Origin: Irpex lacteus
Taxonomy: Eukaryota > Basidiomycota > Agaricomycetes > Polyporales > Irpicaceae
Assembly (NCBI GenBank): GCA_001986395.2
Contig: MQVO02000007.1
Span: 682,001 to 746,000, forward strand
Length of the DNA: 64,000 nt
Direction: 5' to 3'
Shown here: piece after piece, positions 54,267 through 64,000 of the stretch
Numbering within the stretch: the first letter of the stretch is position 1
Layout of the letters: every line of letters starts with the position of its first letter
Notes under the pieces: model-generated
Told to the model about the DNA's origin: nothing
The model's database searches: none
What the model saw: only the letters and a program-made list of their open reading frames with translations
Made by a program: the position numbers and the translations under genes

Positions 54267-56639
54267 ATGGCCGGCCACGTCATTGACGAGATCTCTCTAC
54301 GGGATTTTGTGAAGTTTCTTCCTGAGGTTGGAGATGCTGCTATGCCGACCGTGAACTTGAAGTTTGGTGTATCTTCTGAAGGACATGACAGCGGAGAGGA
54401 TATGTATAAACATCTAGTATGTCTTTGAATCTTATCTGCTTCCTTTGAAACAATAGCTCACTGTACGGTAGGCGCAAGCTATTGAGGATTCGGGAGGCTG
54501 TTGCCCTGGCTTCACCGTTCGGAAAGCATCATTGAAGAACGGTGTCGCTGCAAAGGCCAAATCTGGCTACGGGATCTTTGAAACCTGCATCGACAACTCT
54601 GACACGAGGAAGGATGCACTCGCTCTCATGAACATCATCGTCGAACTTAGACCTCAGTCATTCCAGGACCCGCTCCATTCTACTTTTGAGGCCGGACACG
54701 GAGATATCGAACACCAGGCGGAGTTGTCCGAAATGGCGAAAACTGTCTTCCACTTTCCCGGCCAGCAGGTCGAATACGCTAGCAAGTTAATGGCCCTCCA
54801 GCACCGCTCCCACGTTTTCTCCATCTCCATTGTCGGGGACTACGCTCAACTCATCCGCTGGGACTGCACTGGAGCCTGCGTTTTGGATCGATTCAACTAT
54901 CACTATCCTGATAATCTTGAAACTGCGCTCGCACGAACTGTCGACAAATCATATCCTGCGTACAAGGTTCGTGTTTCCAACGAGGACTACACGACTCGCG
55001 AAGAGCGGGGCGCGGACTACATTATCTGCAGCCCATTTACCGAGATTTCATCTCTCTGTGGCCGAGCAACTCGCGGGTATCTTGCATGGGGAACAAGTCA
55101 ACAGAAGCTCGTATTCTTGAAGGACGCCTGGCGTACCGACGACGGCATCTTTCTTTTTAAGGCCGACGTGTACGACTCTCTGCGTAGACTAGGATCTCAT
55201 CAGCTTTCTGCGCTTCTCCCGGTCGTCATTGCTTGTGGTGACGTCCGCCTGTCCGATGGCACACCACTGTGCACGCTTACGCAAGAGCTTGCGTATCCTT
55301 ACGACCAACGGTCTCAGCACACCCTTCAGAGGCGTATTTGCCATCGCATCGTGCAAGAACTGGCACTTCCATTGTGCATGGTCCGGAACTCGAGAGGGCT
55401 ATTTCGAGCTTTTCGCAACACGTTGGAAGGTAACTACACGCAACTATTCCTCATAATATAACTGGAATACTCAGTAGAACTTCTTCGTTTTTATCATGCT
55501 AGCATATCATCAGAGCAAGATCTTGTATCACGGTGTTCGCACAGGAAATGTCATGCTCCCTCAGGATTTTGTTGGCAACCTGAACGACTGGGACCACGCT
55601 ATTCGTATTGATACTAAGAAGAAGAGTGATTACTATCGTACGGTACGCATTTGCAAGTGTACTCACACAACATTCTAACAACTCTGCCGATGATGCTCAG
55701 GGTACATGGCGGTTTATGTCCATTAACATCCTCGAGAATACAACGAATGCAAAGCCCCATAGCATCCACGACGACATTGAGTCGATCCTCTGGGTGTTAT
55801 ACTACATAGCCCTGCGTTATTTCAAGATAATCTCTGGCACGCCTTATGCCGAGCTCGAAGTCTTCGATGAGCAAAGAGCGGTCATCAGGCCCGATAGACA
55901 AGTTCGCTACATTGGAGGGGCCCACAAGTGGATGGTTTTACACAAAAAGGAGATCCAGAAACTCGAGTTCGAAAGCAAGCCCCTGACCAAGGCCCTTCAC
56001 CATCTCGCAGATATTCTCGAAGAATACGAGTTCTCTCAGCGTCTGATTTCACGCGGTTTCAAGCCATCCGAGATCGTCGAAATGTTCGGTATCAATGCTA
56101 TACAAGCCGTTGAGACGGTTGAAGATATCATCAAACCCTTTGATCTTATCATAGATGGTGAAGGGCGGCCCGAGCACGATGACTCCGGTGCGGTCGAAGA
56201 CCGATTTCCGAAGCAGGTCACTGTGGAGAGCCTGGGTACGACTGCCCAGCTCCCAGGAAGGAATCCTTTACAGGCTGCGTCATCTCAATCGTCGAGCTCG
56301 CGTCGTATTTCTCAGTCTAAAGCTTTCGGCAAGTCAGTGGAATTGTCCTCAAATTCAGCTAATCAGGCTTCAGCGCGTTTGCCGGGAGTACGTCTCATTC
56401 CTCGAGCTTACTGTCGCGCACATCTGGCTGTCCCTTCTCGCACGAGTGTAAAGCGTTCCCGAGACGAATATGACGACGAGGATCAGAATGAGCAGATCCA
56501 CAACGGACGAGAGAAGCGGACAAGGATCGAGACTGAGGTGGCCCCTGCCAGTGCCAAGGGGAGATCAGGACTGTTTGGTCAGTTCATCAGGGCTCTTGTT
56601 TGTAAGGCTAGCAAGGTATTAAAGAGAAGGAAGAATTGA
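54267..56639 (+). CDS. FunK1-family copy 2, probable pseudokinase or pseudogene
   Basis: Exons 54267-54416, 54472-55429, about 55478-55642 and 55701-56639. Family landmarks remain: EDSGGCCPGFTVRKAS, ASKLMALQHRSHVFSISIVG, DYAQLIRWDCTGACVLDRFN, RGYLAWGTSQQKLVFLKDAW, QELALPLCMVRNSRGLF, LNDWDHAIRI, GTWRFMSINIL. Decay signs: about 50 residues present in copies 1 and 3 between FNYH and ALARTVD are missing (in frame); the HHD catalytic triplet of copy 3 is YHG here, losing both His and catalytic Asp; the presumed helix-C Glu is replaced (FLFKADVY against LFSEAQIY). No acceptor in the right phase is visible for exon 3: the AG at 55476-55477 would give NFFVFIMLAYH but is one base out of phase with the donor after 55429. 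A catalytic role is very unlikely. Confidence 0.75.
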
Positions 56640-57204
56640 ACATGACCAAAGCAATGATGTACTTCAAGTTACTTAGTACTTATATAATTACTTACAGTAT
56701 GACAACATTTTGTAACTTGAAATACGTTGGCAGACACTCTTGGAGTAACACTGCATACGCATGTCATATTTGGCCAGAATACATTCATTGACTACGTGGC
56801 ATTTGCAAGGATGCATCATGATACTCGGCATCCCTCTGGCATGTACTTCAAGTCACTCTACTACTGGTCTAGCACCGCCGCCAGACGATCGTGGTACACC
56901 TTAGGTCATTGTTCTGTAGCGTGAGTTGTATCAGATATAGCATGACATTAAACAGCTGCTAGGTGGCGTGCAGTGTTGAGTGAATCCTTCCCTTTGTGAC
57001 TTTGTCTATCAGAGTAGCGAGTCAGACATCATGATACCGACAGATCAGCGCAGGCATGCACGAGTTTTTAATACTCAGGAAAGCTGTGCATGGAAATAAT
57101 GATGTGAAACAAAGAGCATGTGGCGTTATAATATCGTAAAAGGCTGACTGAGCCTGCCGTGTTCGGCATCACAAAGGTGGCCACTAAGCGCGCAGGTGTA
57201 CATT
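56640..57204. other. Spacer with inverted-repeat hairpin
   Basis: GTACTTCAAGTTAC at 56659-56672 and GTAACTTGAAATAC at 56712-56725 form an inverted repeat (one mismatch) with a 39-base AT-rich loop; a third copy of the motif, GTACTTCAAGTCAC, is at 56843-56856. No gene seen. Confidence 0.5.
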
Positions 57205-57311
57205 CCCAAAGGGGAAGTTACTGAGTTTCAATTCCAACCACGATCACACCCCGCCACCGCACGCGTGGGTCTGGCTGGAAAAAGGCCAACACGAGGCGCG
57301 CAGTATATAAA
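57205..57311 (+). promoter_or_regulatory. FunK1 copy 3 promoter with shared element and TATA box
   Basis: CCCAAAGGGGAAGTTACTGA then GTTTCAATTCC at 57205-57236, as in copies 1 and 2; TATATAAA at 57304-57311, about 58 bp before the ATG. Confidence 0.6.
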
Positions 57312-57368
57312 CGTCCTCTGGCACGCTAGGTGAGTGCAACTTCACGTCCCTTTCCTCACTCTGACACA

Positions 57369-60055
57369 ATGTCTCAACCCCGTCCTCAGACTCCCAGTCC
57401 CCAGACTCCAGGCGTCGAATCTAACTCGACTCCCAATTCGCAGGGCTCTCCGCGCAAACTTACCGGCTCCGACTTCTTTCCCTTTGCGAGGCAGATTGCT
57501 GACCTAGACGACAGACGCCTCCAAGCTTGTGACGACATGACTGGTCTCATCGTCGGCGAGGTCCCGCCAATGGAGATCATCAGGTTTCTCCCGGAGGTCA
57601 AAGACGCTGCCACCCCGTATGTAGACTTCAAGGCGGTTACTGAAGGAAAGGGAAAGGAGAATGATATGTACAAACCCTTCGTATGTTCTCGCTTCTTCCT
57701 TCAGAGCATTGGCGTCGACTGACAACTGTTACCAGGCGAAAGCTATCGAGGACTCGGGTTGTTGCCCTGGCTTCACTATTCGAGACACGTCATCGAAGGA
57801 GGACGTGTCTGCGAAACTTAAACCTGACTTTGGGATCTTCAAAAGCGACGTAGTCGCTTCTGACGTCCTATACAAATCTCTCTCTACCACGGACATCGTG
57901 ATTGAGATCAAACCTCAATCTTGTCTGGACGCCTTCCACTCGCTGGTCAATGACGGGAGCGCCATCAAGAAAGAATACCTGTCCAAGATGACGAACAAGA
58001 GTATCTTCCATCGTGGCCAGCAGATCCAATACGTCAGTAATGTCATGGCCCTCCAACATCGCTCTCATGTATTCTCCATCTCCATCATCGGCCATTACGC
58101 ACGACTCATCCGTTGGGACCGCGCTGGGGCGTTGGTCTCCGAACGCTTCAACTATCATGATGGCGAGAACAGCTGGCTAGCTAAATTCCTCTTCCGCTAC
58201 TCGAAGGCGACTCCTGAGCAACGTGGCTTCGACTGTCATGTTCAGAAGGCCGACAAGGACGACATTGCCCTCCTCGATGTGGCCGTCAAGGCTCACATTC
58301 AGGAATTCAAGTATCCCGCTCACCTCAAGATCCCACTGGGGCGTACTGTGGATACCACGTATCCTGCGTACAAAGTTCACGTTGATCCTGAGACCAAGGA
58401 CGACGAAGCTCCCGAGGGACGGGACTACATCATCTGCAGGCCGTTCACCGAGATCTCTTCTCTTTGTGGCCGTGCGACTCGGGGATATCTCGCTTGGGGA
58501 GTGCACGAGAAGAAGTTAGTATTCTTCAAGGACACTTGGCGCGCCGAGGGCGAAGGCCTGTTCTCAGAAGCGCAGATATACAAGGATCTGCATGGACTGA
58601 ACCTGGATCGCCTCAAGTCTCTTCTCCCGACCGTCCTCGTTAGTGGCGACGTCCGGTTGTCGGACAAAAAGTTGTTACAGTGCACGCGGACGCAGGAGTT
58701 CGCAGATCCTAAGTACCAATGGTTCCGACCCACCGCCTGGCATCGCGAGCATGTCCGTCACCGTGTGGTGCAAGATCTGGCATTGCCCTTGTATATGGTC
58801 CGAAACTCGAAAGAGCTTCTTCAAGCTATTCGCAATGCGTTGGAAGGTGTGTTCGATTGTCTCCTATGATTGTACGTATCGAGTAACACTACTTCATACT
58901 AGCTATCATGTTGGCGTATCACAAGGGCGGGATCTTACATCATGATGTCAGCGCAGCCAATATCATGCTCAGTCAGGTTTTTGCTGGTATACTGAACGAC
59001 TGGGACCACGCGATTCATGTTGACCCCCACAGAATGAGACATCCCTATCGTACGGTATGTCCTTCAAGTTCATGATTCAAATTTTCGGCGATGATAACTG
59101 AGTGGCGCGTGATAATCAGGGAACTTGGGAATTCATGTCTATTGAACTCCTCACGAACGCGAAGAAACTCCATGGCATTCAAGACGACGTTGAGTCTGCC
59201 TTTTGGGTGTTATATTACATCGCACTTCACTTCTTCAAGTTGGCCCCAGACTCGGAAACGCCAAATTTAGATCTTTTCGACGAACAACGTCAGGTTATAG
59301 CGGCAAACGGAGAGGTTCACCATCTCGGGGGGCAAGCGAAGTACACCGCTATCAGGGCAGGAGAAATACAAAAGATCAAGTTTGAAAGCGAACCCCTGAC
59401 CAAGGCTCTTCATTATTTCGCGGAGATTCTTGCCGATTATCATCTATTTCAAGAGATGACCTCTCGTCGCCGCAGCATGGACACGTCAGATGTTGCCTAC
59501 GCGGCGAAGGCTATTGAGATGGTTGACGAGATTATCGCGTCGCTTAATCTTATTCTCAACGGAGAGGGATGGCCCAAGCATGACGACGCCGTCAAAGACC
59601 AGTTCCCGAAGCAGACCGTAATGGATAGCTACCGCGAGGTTGCTGATGCCCAGGAGAGGAGTTTTGCACAAGCCCTCTCGAGTCAATCAACAGGTTCGCG
59701 TCCAATTGCTGGTTCTGGTCGTGTGGCCAGGTCGGTCGGATCGTCCTCAGGCCCTGCGGGCCGCGGTTCATCGCGTGCGCTAGGCGAACCCTTCAACTAC
59801 CAGACTTACCCCCGTGCCCCGCCTCTCTCGACGTCTGGCAGTTTCGCATCGGGTACGGTAGCGAGTTCTCGTACGAGTTTGAAGCGTCCTTTCGACAACG
59901 AAGGCGACGGAGGCCTGGAAGAAGGGAGTTCGGATGGACGAGTGAAGCGGGTGAAAGACTCTGAGCCGGAGAAGGACAGGGCTTGGATTGTTGGCGAGTT
60001 CGTCGGGTCTCTTGCTCGCAAGGTGAGCAAGGTGTTCAGGGGAAAGAAGGATTGA
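57369..60055 (+). CDS. FunK1-family protein kinase, copy 3 (key residues intact)
   Basis: 836 residues; exons 57369-57680, 57736-58846, 58903-59054 and 59120-60055. A Pro/Ser/Thr-rich N-terminal extension (MSQPRPQTPSPQTPGVES) and about 50 further residues are absent from copies 1 and 2. Then EDSGCCPGFTIRDTS, YVSNVMALQHRSHVFSISII, HYARLIRWDRAGALVSERFN, FLFRYSKATPEQRGFD, GYLAWGVHEKKLVFFKDTWR (presumed ATP Lys), FSEAQIYKDL (presumed helix-C Glu), ILHHDVSAANIML (HxD and Asn both present), LNDWDHAIHV, GTWEFMSIELL. The C-terminus is Ser-rich and then acidic/basic. Of the three copies this is the only one with all residues I can assign, so the likely active kinase. Substrates unknown. Intron positions match copy 1. 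Confidence 0.9.
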
Positions 60056-61840
60056 ATACGGTAGAAGTGATGAGACGAAGGGTCTTACTGTTGCGAGGAC
60101 TATGAGATGGATTGGTTTATATCGGACACACTGTATTCTATGCTTCACTCGGGCTTTGATAGCTCGGAGACTATGTTGCTTCATATTTATTTTATTCATC
60201 AAAAGCTGTAAACGTAAAGTTGGTTTGCGAATAATCACGCTGAGAATTTCTCTCATAAAACGGCGCCGTAATACAAACCCTTCATACGGCATGTGGATTC
60301 GAAGTCGTAGAACTGCACGCGTATATCATTCTCGGTACTATGAGCTATAGACGACATCGACTTTTACGGCCATCAACCACAATGGATACAAAGTGTACTA
60401 TTTATTGTCTGCAGTTCACGTTGTGACCTTCAAGCTTCAGGAGTTGCGCCTCGGCAACTAACGAGCATACCCGACACAAAGACAGCGTGCACATGCAACA
60501 CTGCCCGCCCCTGATCATGCGCCCGTCGGAGTGTTCAACATGGCTGGACGGCTGCCGCTGGTCTAGTCGGGATGGATGAAAGGTTGAAGGTACGGGAAGA
60601 AGGCGCAAGGCACAGCGGAGGCAAATCTCCTCGATCAAACTGATCCGCGTGAACCTTCCTGTATTGCAGAGATTTGTCCTAACTAGGCAGTTGTAGTGTG
60701 GCGGCAATTCGAACGTCGTGTCTTCTATCCTAGAAGAATTGTCTCGGATAACTCGGGCGATCGTGTGACATGTTCTGAGCTATGGGAGAATGGATGGTAG
60801 ATTCAGCAAAGTGGTCTATTATTGGATAGACGTACGCTGAAATAAGCCAAAATAGTCATTTCACGACTCATTTGAGCACAGCCCGACATTGAGGAGCTTC
60901 TAACCTGCGGATGCCAAAGGATAATCCGGGACCGAATAATTACCCTCGAAATAGAGTTTGTACTGTGCAATAAGGGATCGCAAATGGAACGCGGGGGATC
61001 CTCGCGTTCCTGCTGCTTCTTCCGATTATGGGCCAAGGTTGGAGTGACAGGACACGATCTACGATGACAGGTGTGACAGCTGGTCTGCGTAGATAGAAGC
61101 ACCACTCATCATCTGGATTTTATACGGATCATAGCAACTGCGTACTCTAACTTACCAAACTTGTGGACACCATCGTGATGAAGGGCGATCGAAGCTTCTT
61201 TTCATATGGTAGACGATCGGCTGGGCTTCGTCGCTGGCCACGAATCGAGCAGTCTACATACGACTTCTCGATTGGGCAATAATGGGAGCAAACCAGCAAC
61301 CATAACATCACCGAGAGTGTCTAAATATCGTATATTGTGCTCACCCGACGACAGAGGCACGTTACTCCAACTTGTGGACGACCTGATATAGTATGCATGC
61401 ACGCGTGTCCATCCGTGTCATGCACTAACGAGTATGCTCCGAAAATGCAGCGAGTGGGTGCTTTCGGCCCCATACTGCTGGCTATAGTCGTCTTATCAGC
61501 CACGGGTCGTACAGAATAGCTGCATTTCTACCCTCGTCAATTTTATGCTTGGGCATCTCTCTACAAAGTTAGGAAAGCGAGATCAGTATTCATCAATCCG
61601 GACTCCAATAACCAACCGCGACTTCACCTCTCAGTCTTATCGATTTACAGTACCTGAGTTGGATGCATACGGACTAATACTGTGTATGCCGAATGACTTG
61701 AAGGTCGATTAAAGACGGATATGAGGCATAGTAAGGCTACTCACTGATATACGCAATGCATCTTCCAAGTCGGTACAGTAAGAATCCAATCCGTACGCAA
61801 ACAGCCCCTTCTCACGTGAAGTGAAGGAACTGCTAGCATA

Positions 61841-62086
61841 GTGATTAGACGAGAACTACGTAGACTCCGCTTGACGTTAATTGAGGACGATGTCTTTTTT
61901 GTATTGACGATGCTTCGGTCGGTTTTGTACGGAAACTCTGAAGGAGATCTTATCAACACTCTCGATGAGATGATAAACCGGAATCGCATCCAAAAACGCA
62001 CCGAAGTATCTAATACCACGAGCCCCGCATCGTCTCCAGCCAAAAGATCTACCTCTACTCCACACCCCCAAGGACCAGAGGCGTAG
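61841..62086 (+). CDS. Small ORF of unknown status
   Basis: 81 codons, MIRRELRRLRLTLIEDDVFF, then VLTMLRSVLYGNSEGDLINT and LDEMINRNRIQKRTEV, ending in a Pro/Ser-rich tail. The first 55 residues have a helical, protein-like pattern. A possible splice acceptor (CTAGCATAG) sits just before it, so it may be an exon. No homology recognised. Confidence 0.25.
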   Translation: MIRRELRRLRLTLIEDDVFFVLTMLRSVLYGNSEGDLINTLDEMINRNRIQKRTEVSNTTSPASSPAKRSTSTPHPQGPEA

Positions 62087-63491
62087 ATCTGGAGTACGGA
62101 ACAACACATCCGAGACTCGCTCTCCATAGGACCCAGATGATACGCCAGACGATGGAGAAAGAGGCGTAGTGCACCCAACAAGACATTCATGATGGAAAGG
62201 ACACATGTGTGACCTGAAAAGGAAGGAGATGGTGGCTCGGTGTTGGGTCGCGGTAACGGTGAAACTCCTGGTTATCGGTCCCGCACTGCAGAGCACTCGC
62301 TATCACAAGCCAACATCCAAGCACTGATGGAAACTGAGATGAAAGAAGTATCATGCGCATAGAGTACGGTGATGTGGGTACGTAGCTTACCTTTGATAAT
62401 CCTCGGCGTAATCGCGTTGTTTATGGACCTTGACCTGTACCCATCGTGTACGATATCCATAAACGAATGCATGTACGCGATAACTCCGAGGAACTTACCG
62501 GGCTCAGCAGATGGAGTGGCCCGCGTGGTAGTTTTTTTTAGCCTTGACGCCGCTCGAGGGGCCTTTAGACTTGGATCGCTTGTGCACACAGTATGGGAGA
62601 TAGAGTGCACGGGATAGAATGACTGTAAAGAGTCCGTCAGCCTTGCTTAGACCAATGGTCGTGCAGAGCAACGGGACGGTACGTACTTACCGAAGCATCT
62701 CCGGTTTCACTGGAGTCTTTATTGAAGCCATCAGCACGGACACACTAAAGGACTAGCGAACGGTTCTGCGTACGCACAGAAGTTAGAGGAATATAACATC
62801 CTATCCTGAGCTCGATAAGGCTTATCAACAGCTCCCAGGTCCGAGGTAAGTCGGGATACATTCATGGCGCGTTTGCGTGGTCGTAGAAAGCGCAGCCCTG
62901 CTAGTGAGCAGTAAGTATTGCTGATAAACTAGTAAACTACTTACCTGTGAATGGCATAGTATTTCTATGGGAGACGTTGATGCGCCTCGTCGTACTGCAA
63001 GCCTAGCGCAGTGCTCTTCAGTTCGCACGACAGAGCGCGTCACGACATGTAGGCCTATCGACCACAAGGTCCACCGTCCAAGGTCGCCAGGTCAACGGCA
63101 CTAAGGCCGCGGTCGTCGCAGCACGTCGCACCTGCCTCCATGATGGATGTCAATATTATGTAGATCTCGCTGTTGGCCGATCCGAGGTTGAAGGCTAAGT
63201 GCTAAGTTATGCGTGCCTTACGAATGAGCAATGCGGTGTCCGCCGATTTGTTGGGATGAAGAATCGGAGGCGGCGGGACCGGTGGACCAACTTCGGGTTG
63301 GGAGCTTGGAGAGCGCTGCGGTAGCCCGGTAAGCAAAGGGGGTTCCTGCTACATTGCATAGGATTGTCGGAGGAGGCTAGTATGTGGGTAAGTAAGTATG
63401 TTGACTGGATCATGTTCGGGCAAACGATCCTATGTTTTCGGAAAACTGTCCCTATCACTCAAAGACAGAGCCATATGCCTGCATGATTGAG

Positions 63492-63926
63492 TTAGTGGCC
63501 ACACGCTACACCAACACCCTTGCGATGACATTGCGTACCTTGCAATCGAGTGTCCTCTGCCAACAGGGCTAGATGTAACGCGTCGGGGTCTGGAGGGAGC
63601 GGATGGTGGCTCGGCCAACAAACGAGGCCAGAGACAAGGAAAGAAAGCGAGTCTAAACTAAACACGTACTTGATAGGCACACGAGAACTTAAAAGAGGGC
63701 GCCGCCACCGCCCGAGGAGTATGATGGCCGCACTTTTGAAGCTTTGACGTCGCCGGCGAGACCACAGCGTCTGGACGAGACAGCAGAATCCTAGATAGGT
63801 ATAGTCGGGTGATTCGGGGACTTTGAGTTTTTGTCTGCTTTGTGTAGCGTGTGTGAACAGATAAGGGTTATTGTGAAGAGACAAGCTCTGAACAACAAAG
63901 ATTAGCTCTCGATATGGTGGCTCTGC
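63492..63926 (-). CDS. Possible exon of a minus-strand gene entering from the right edge
   Basis: Upstream, at about 63970, ATGAGCAACG is followed by the donor GTAAGTACC; an acceptor (GCGCAG) near 63927 leads into an open frame reading EPPYRELIFVVQSLSLHNNP, YLFTHATQSRQKLKVPESPD, YTYLGFCCLVQTLW. MSN joins it in phase. Not recognised; the later part of the frame becomes Arg-rich and may be beyond the true exon. Confidence 0.25.
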   Translation of the reverse strand, partial: AEPPYRELIFVVQSLSLHNNPYLFTHATQSRQKLKVPESPDYTYLGFCCLVQTLWSRRRRQSFKSAAIILLGRWRRPLLSSRVPIKYVFSLDSLSFLVSGLVCWPSHHPLPPDPDALHLALLAEDTRLQGTQCHRKGVGVACGH

Positions 63927-64000
63927 GCATGGGGTCAGTGTTTTACCCAATCAACAGCACTTGGTACTTACCGTTGCTCATGAGCGAGAACTGTGACCAA

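Larger units (their letters stand above)
60056..64000. other. Gene-poor right end with scattered minus-strand splice signals
   Basis: No protein family recognised. On the minus strand strong donors (GTAAGT/GTGAGT type) occur near 61150, 61751, 62388, 62502, 62694, 62942 and 63970, more than I would expect by chance, and some flank open stretches such as VKVHKQRDYAEDYQ (about 62390-62434). I could not assemble a continuous protein. May be a decayed gene, a non-coding transcript, or coincidence. Confidence 0.35.

Overview
This window is nuclear DNA from a filamentous basidiomycete, most likely a mushroom-forming Agaricomycete. The evidence is dense 50-60 bp GT-AG introns in nearly every gene, FunK1-type protein kinases (a family expanded in Agaricomycetes), a copper-fist transcription factor, and nuclear housekeeping genes (ClpP, chorismate synthase, Nic96, Ku80, Snf2/Sth1). 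There are no rRNA genes, CRISPR arrays, operons or bacterial ribosome-binding sites. Exon joins were worked out by hand from splice signals, reading phase and protein continuity.

Left block (1-14.0 kb): the 3' end of mitochondrial ClpP; a PhyH-family Fe(II)/2-oxoglutarate dioxygenase facing a secreted Gly/Ala-rich protein; a tandem second copy of that pair in which the dioxygenase is a wreck with about 1.5 kb of foreign DNA in it while the secreted protein is intact; a SAP30-like Sin3-binding protein (one apparent frameshift) divergent from chorismate synthase ARO2; and an uncharacterised basic/acidic protein.

Small-protein and repeat block (14.7-27.9 kb): three tandem copies of a roughly 2.6-3.9 kb module. 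Complete modules carry two divergent genes for 101-118 residue proteins of one family that I cannot name. These have no signal peptide, a 2-4 codon first exon, and a TATA box about 90-105 bp upstream of the ATG. Module 1 has lost its plus-strand gene. The block ends in a tandem array with a 378 bp unit, in which three successive units look identical. This is the most novel-looking part of the window.

Right block (28.8-60.1 kb): an ALDH3-type aldehyde dehydrogenase; a copper-fist regulator divergent from nucleoporin Nic96 (apparent 1-base frameshift near its C-terminus); Ku80 convergent with Nic96; FunK1 copy 1; an FAD-dependent amine-oxidase-like enzyme with a likely GC-AG intron; the Snf2/Sth1 chromatin-remodelling ATPase with QLQ, HSA, helicase and bromodomain regions; and FunK1 copies 2 and 3. 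Only FunK1 copy 3 keeps all the kinase residues I can identify. From 60.1 to 64 kb I find no confident gene, only scattered minus-strand splice signals and short ORFs.

Housekeeping genes are interleaved with recently duplicated, partly decaying accessory genes. Two frameshifts (SAP30-like and Nic96) both look like a missing C in a four-C run, so assembly error must be ruled out before calling either gene broken.
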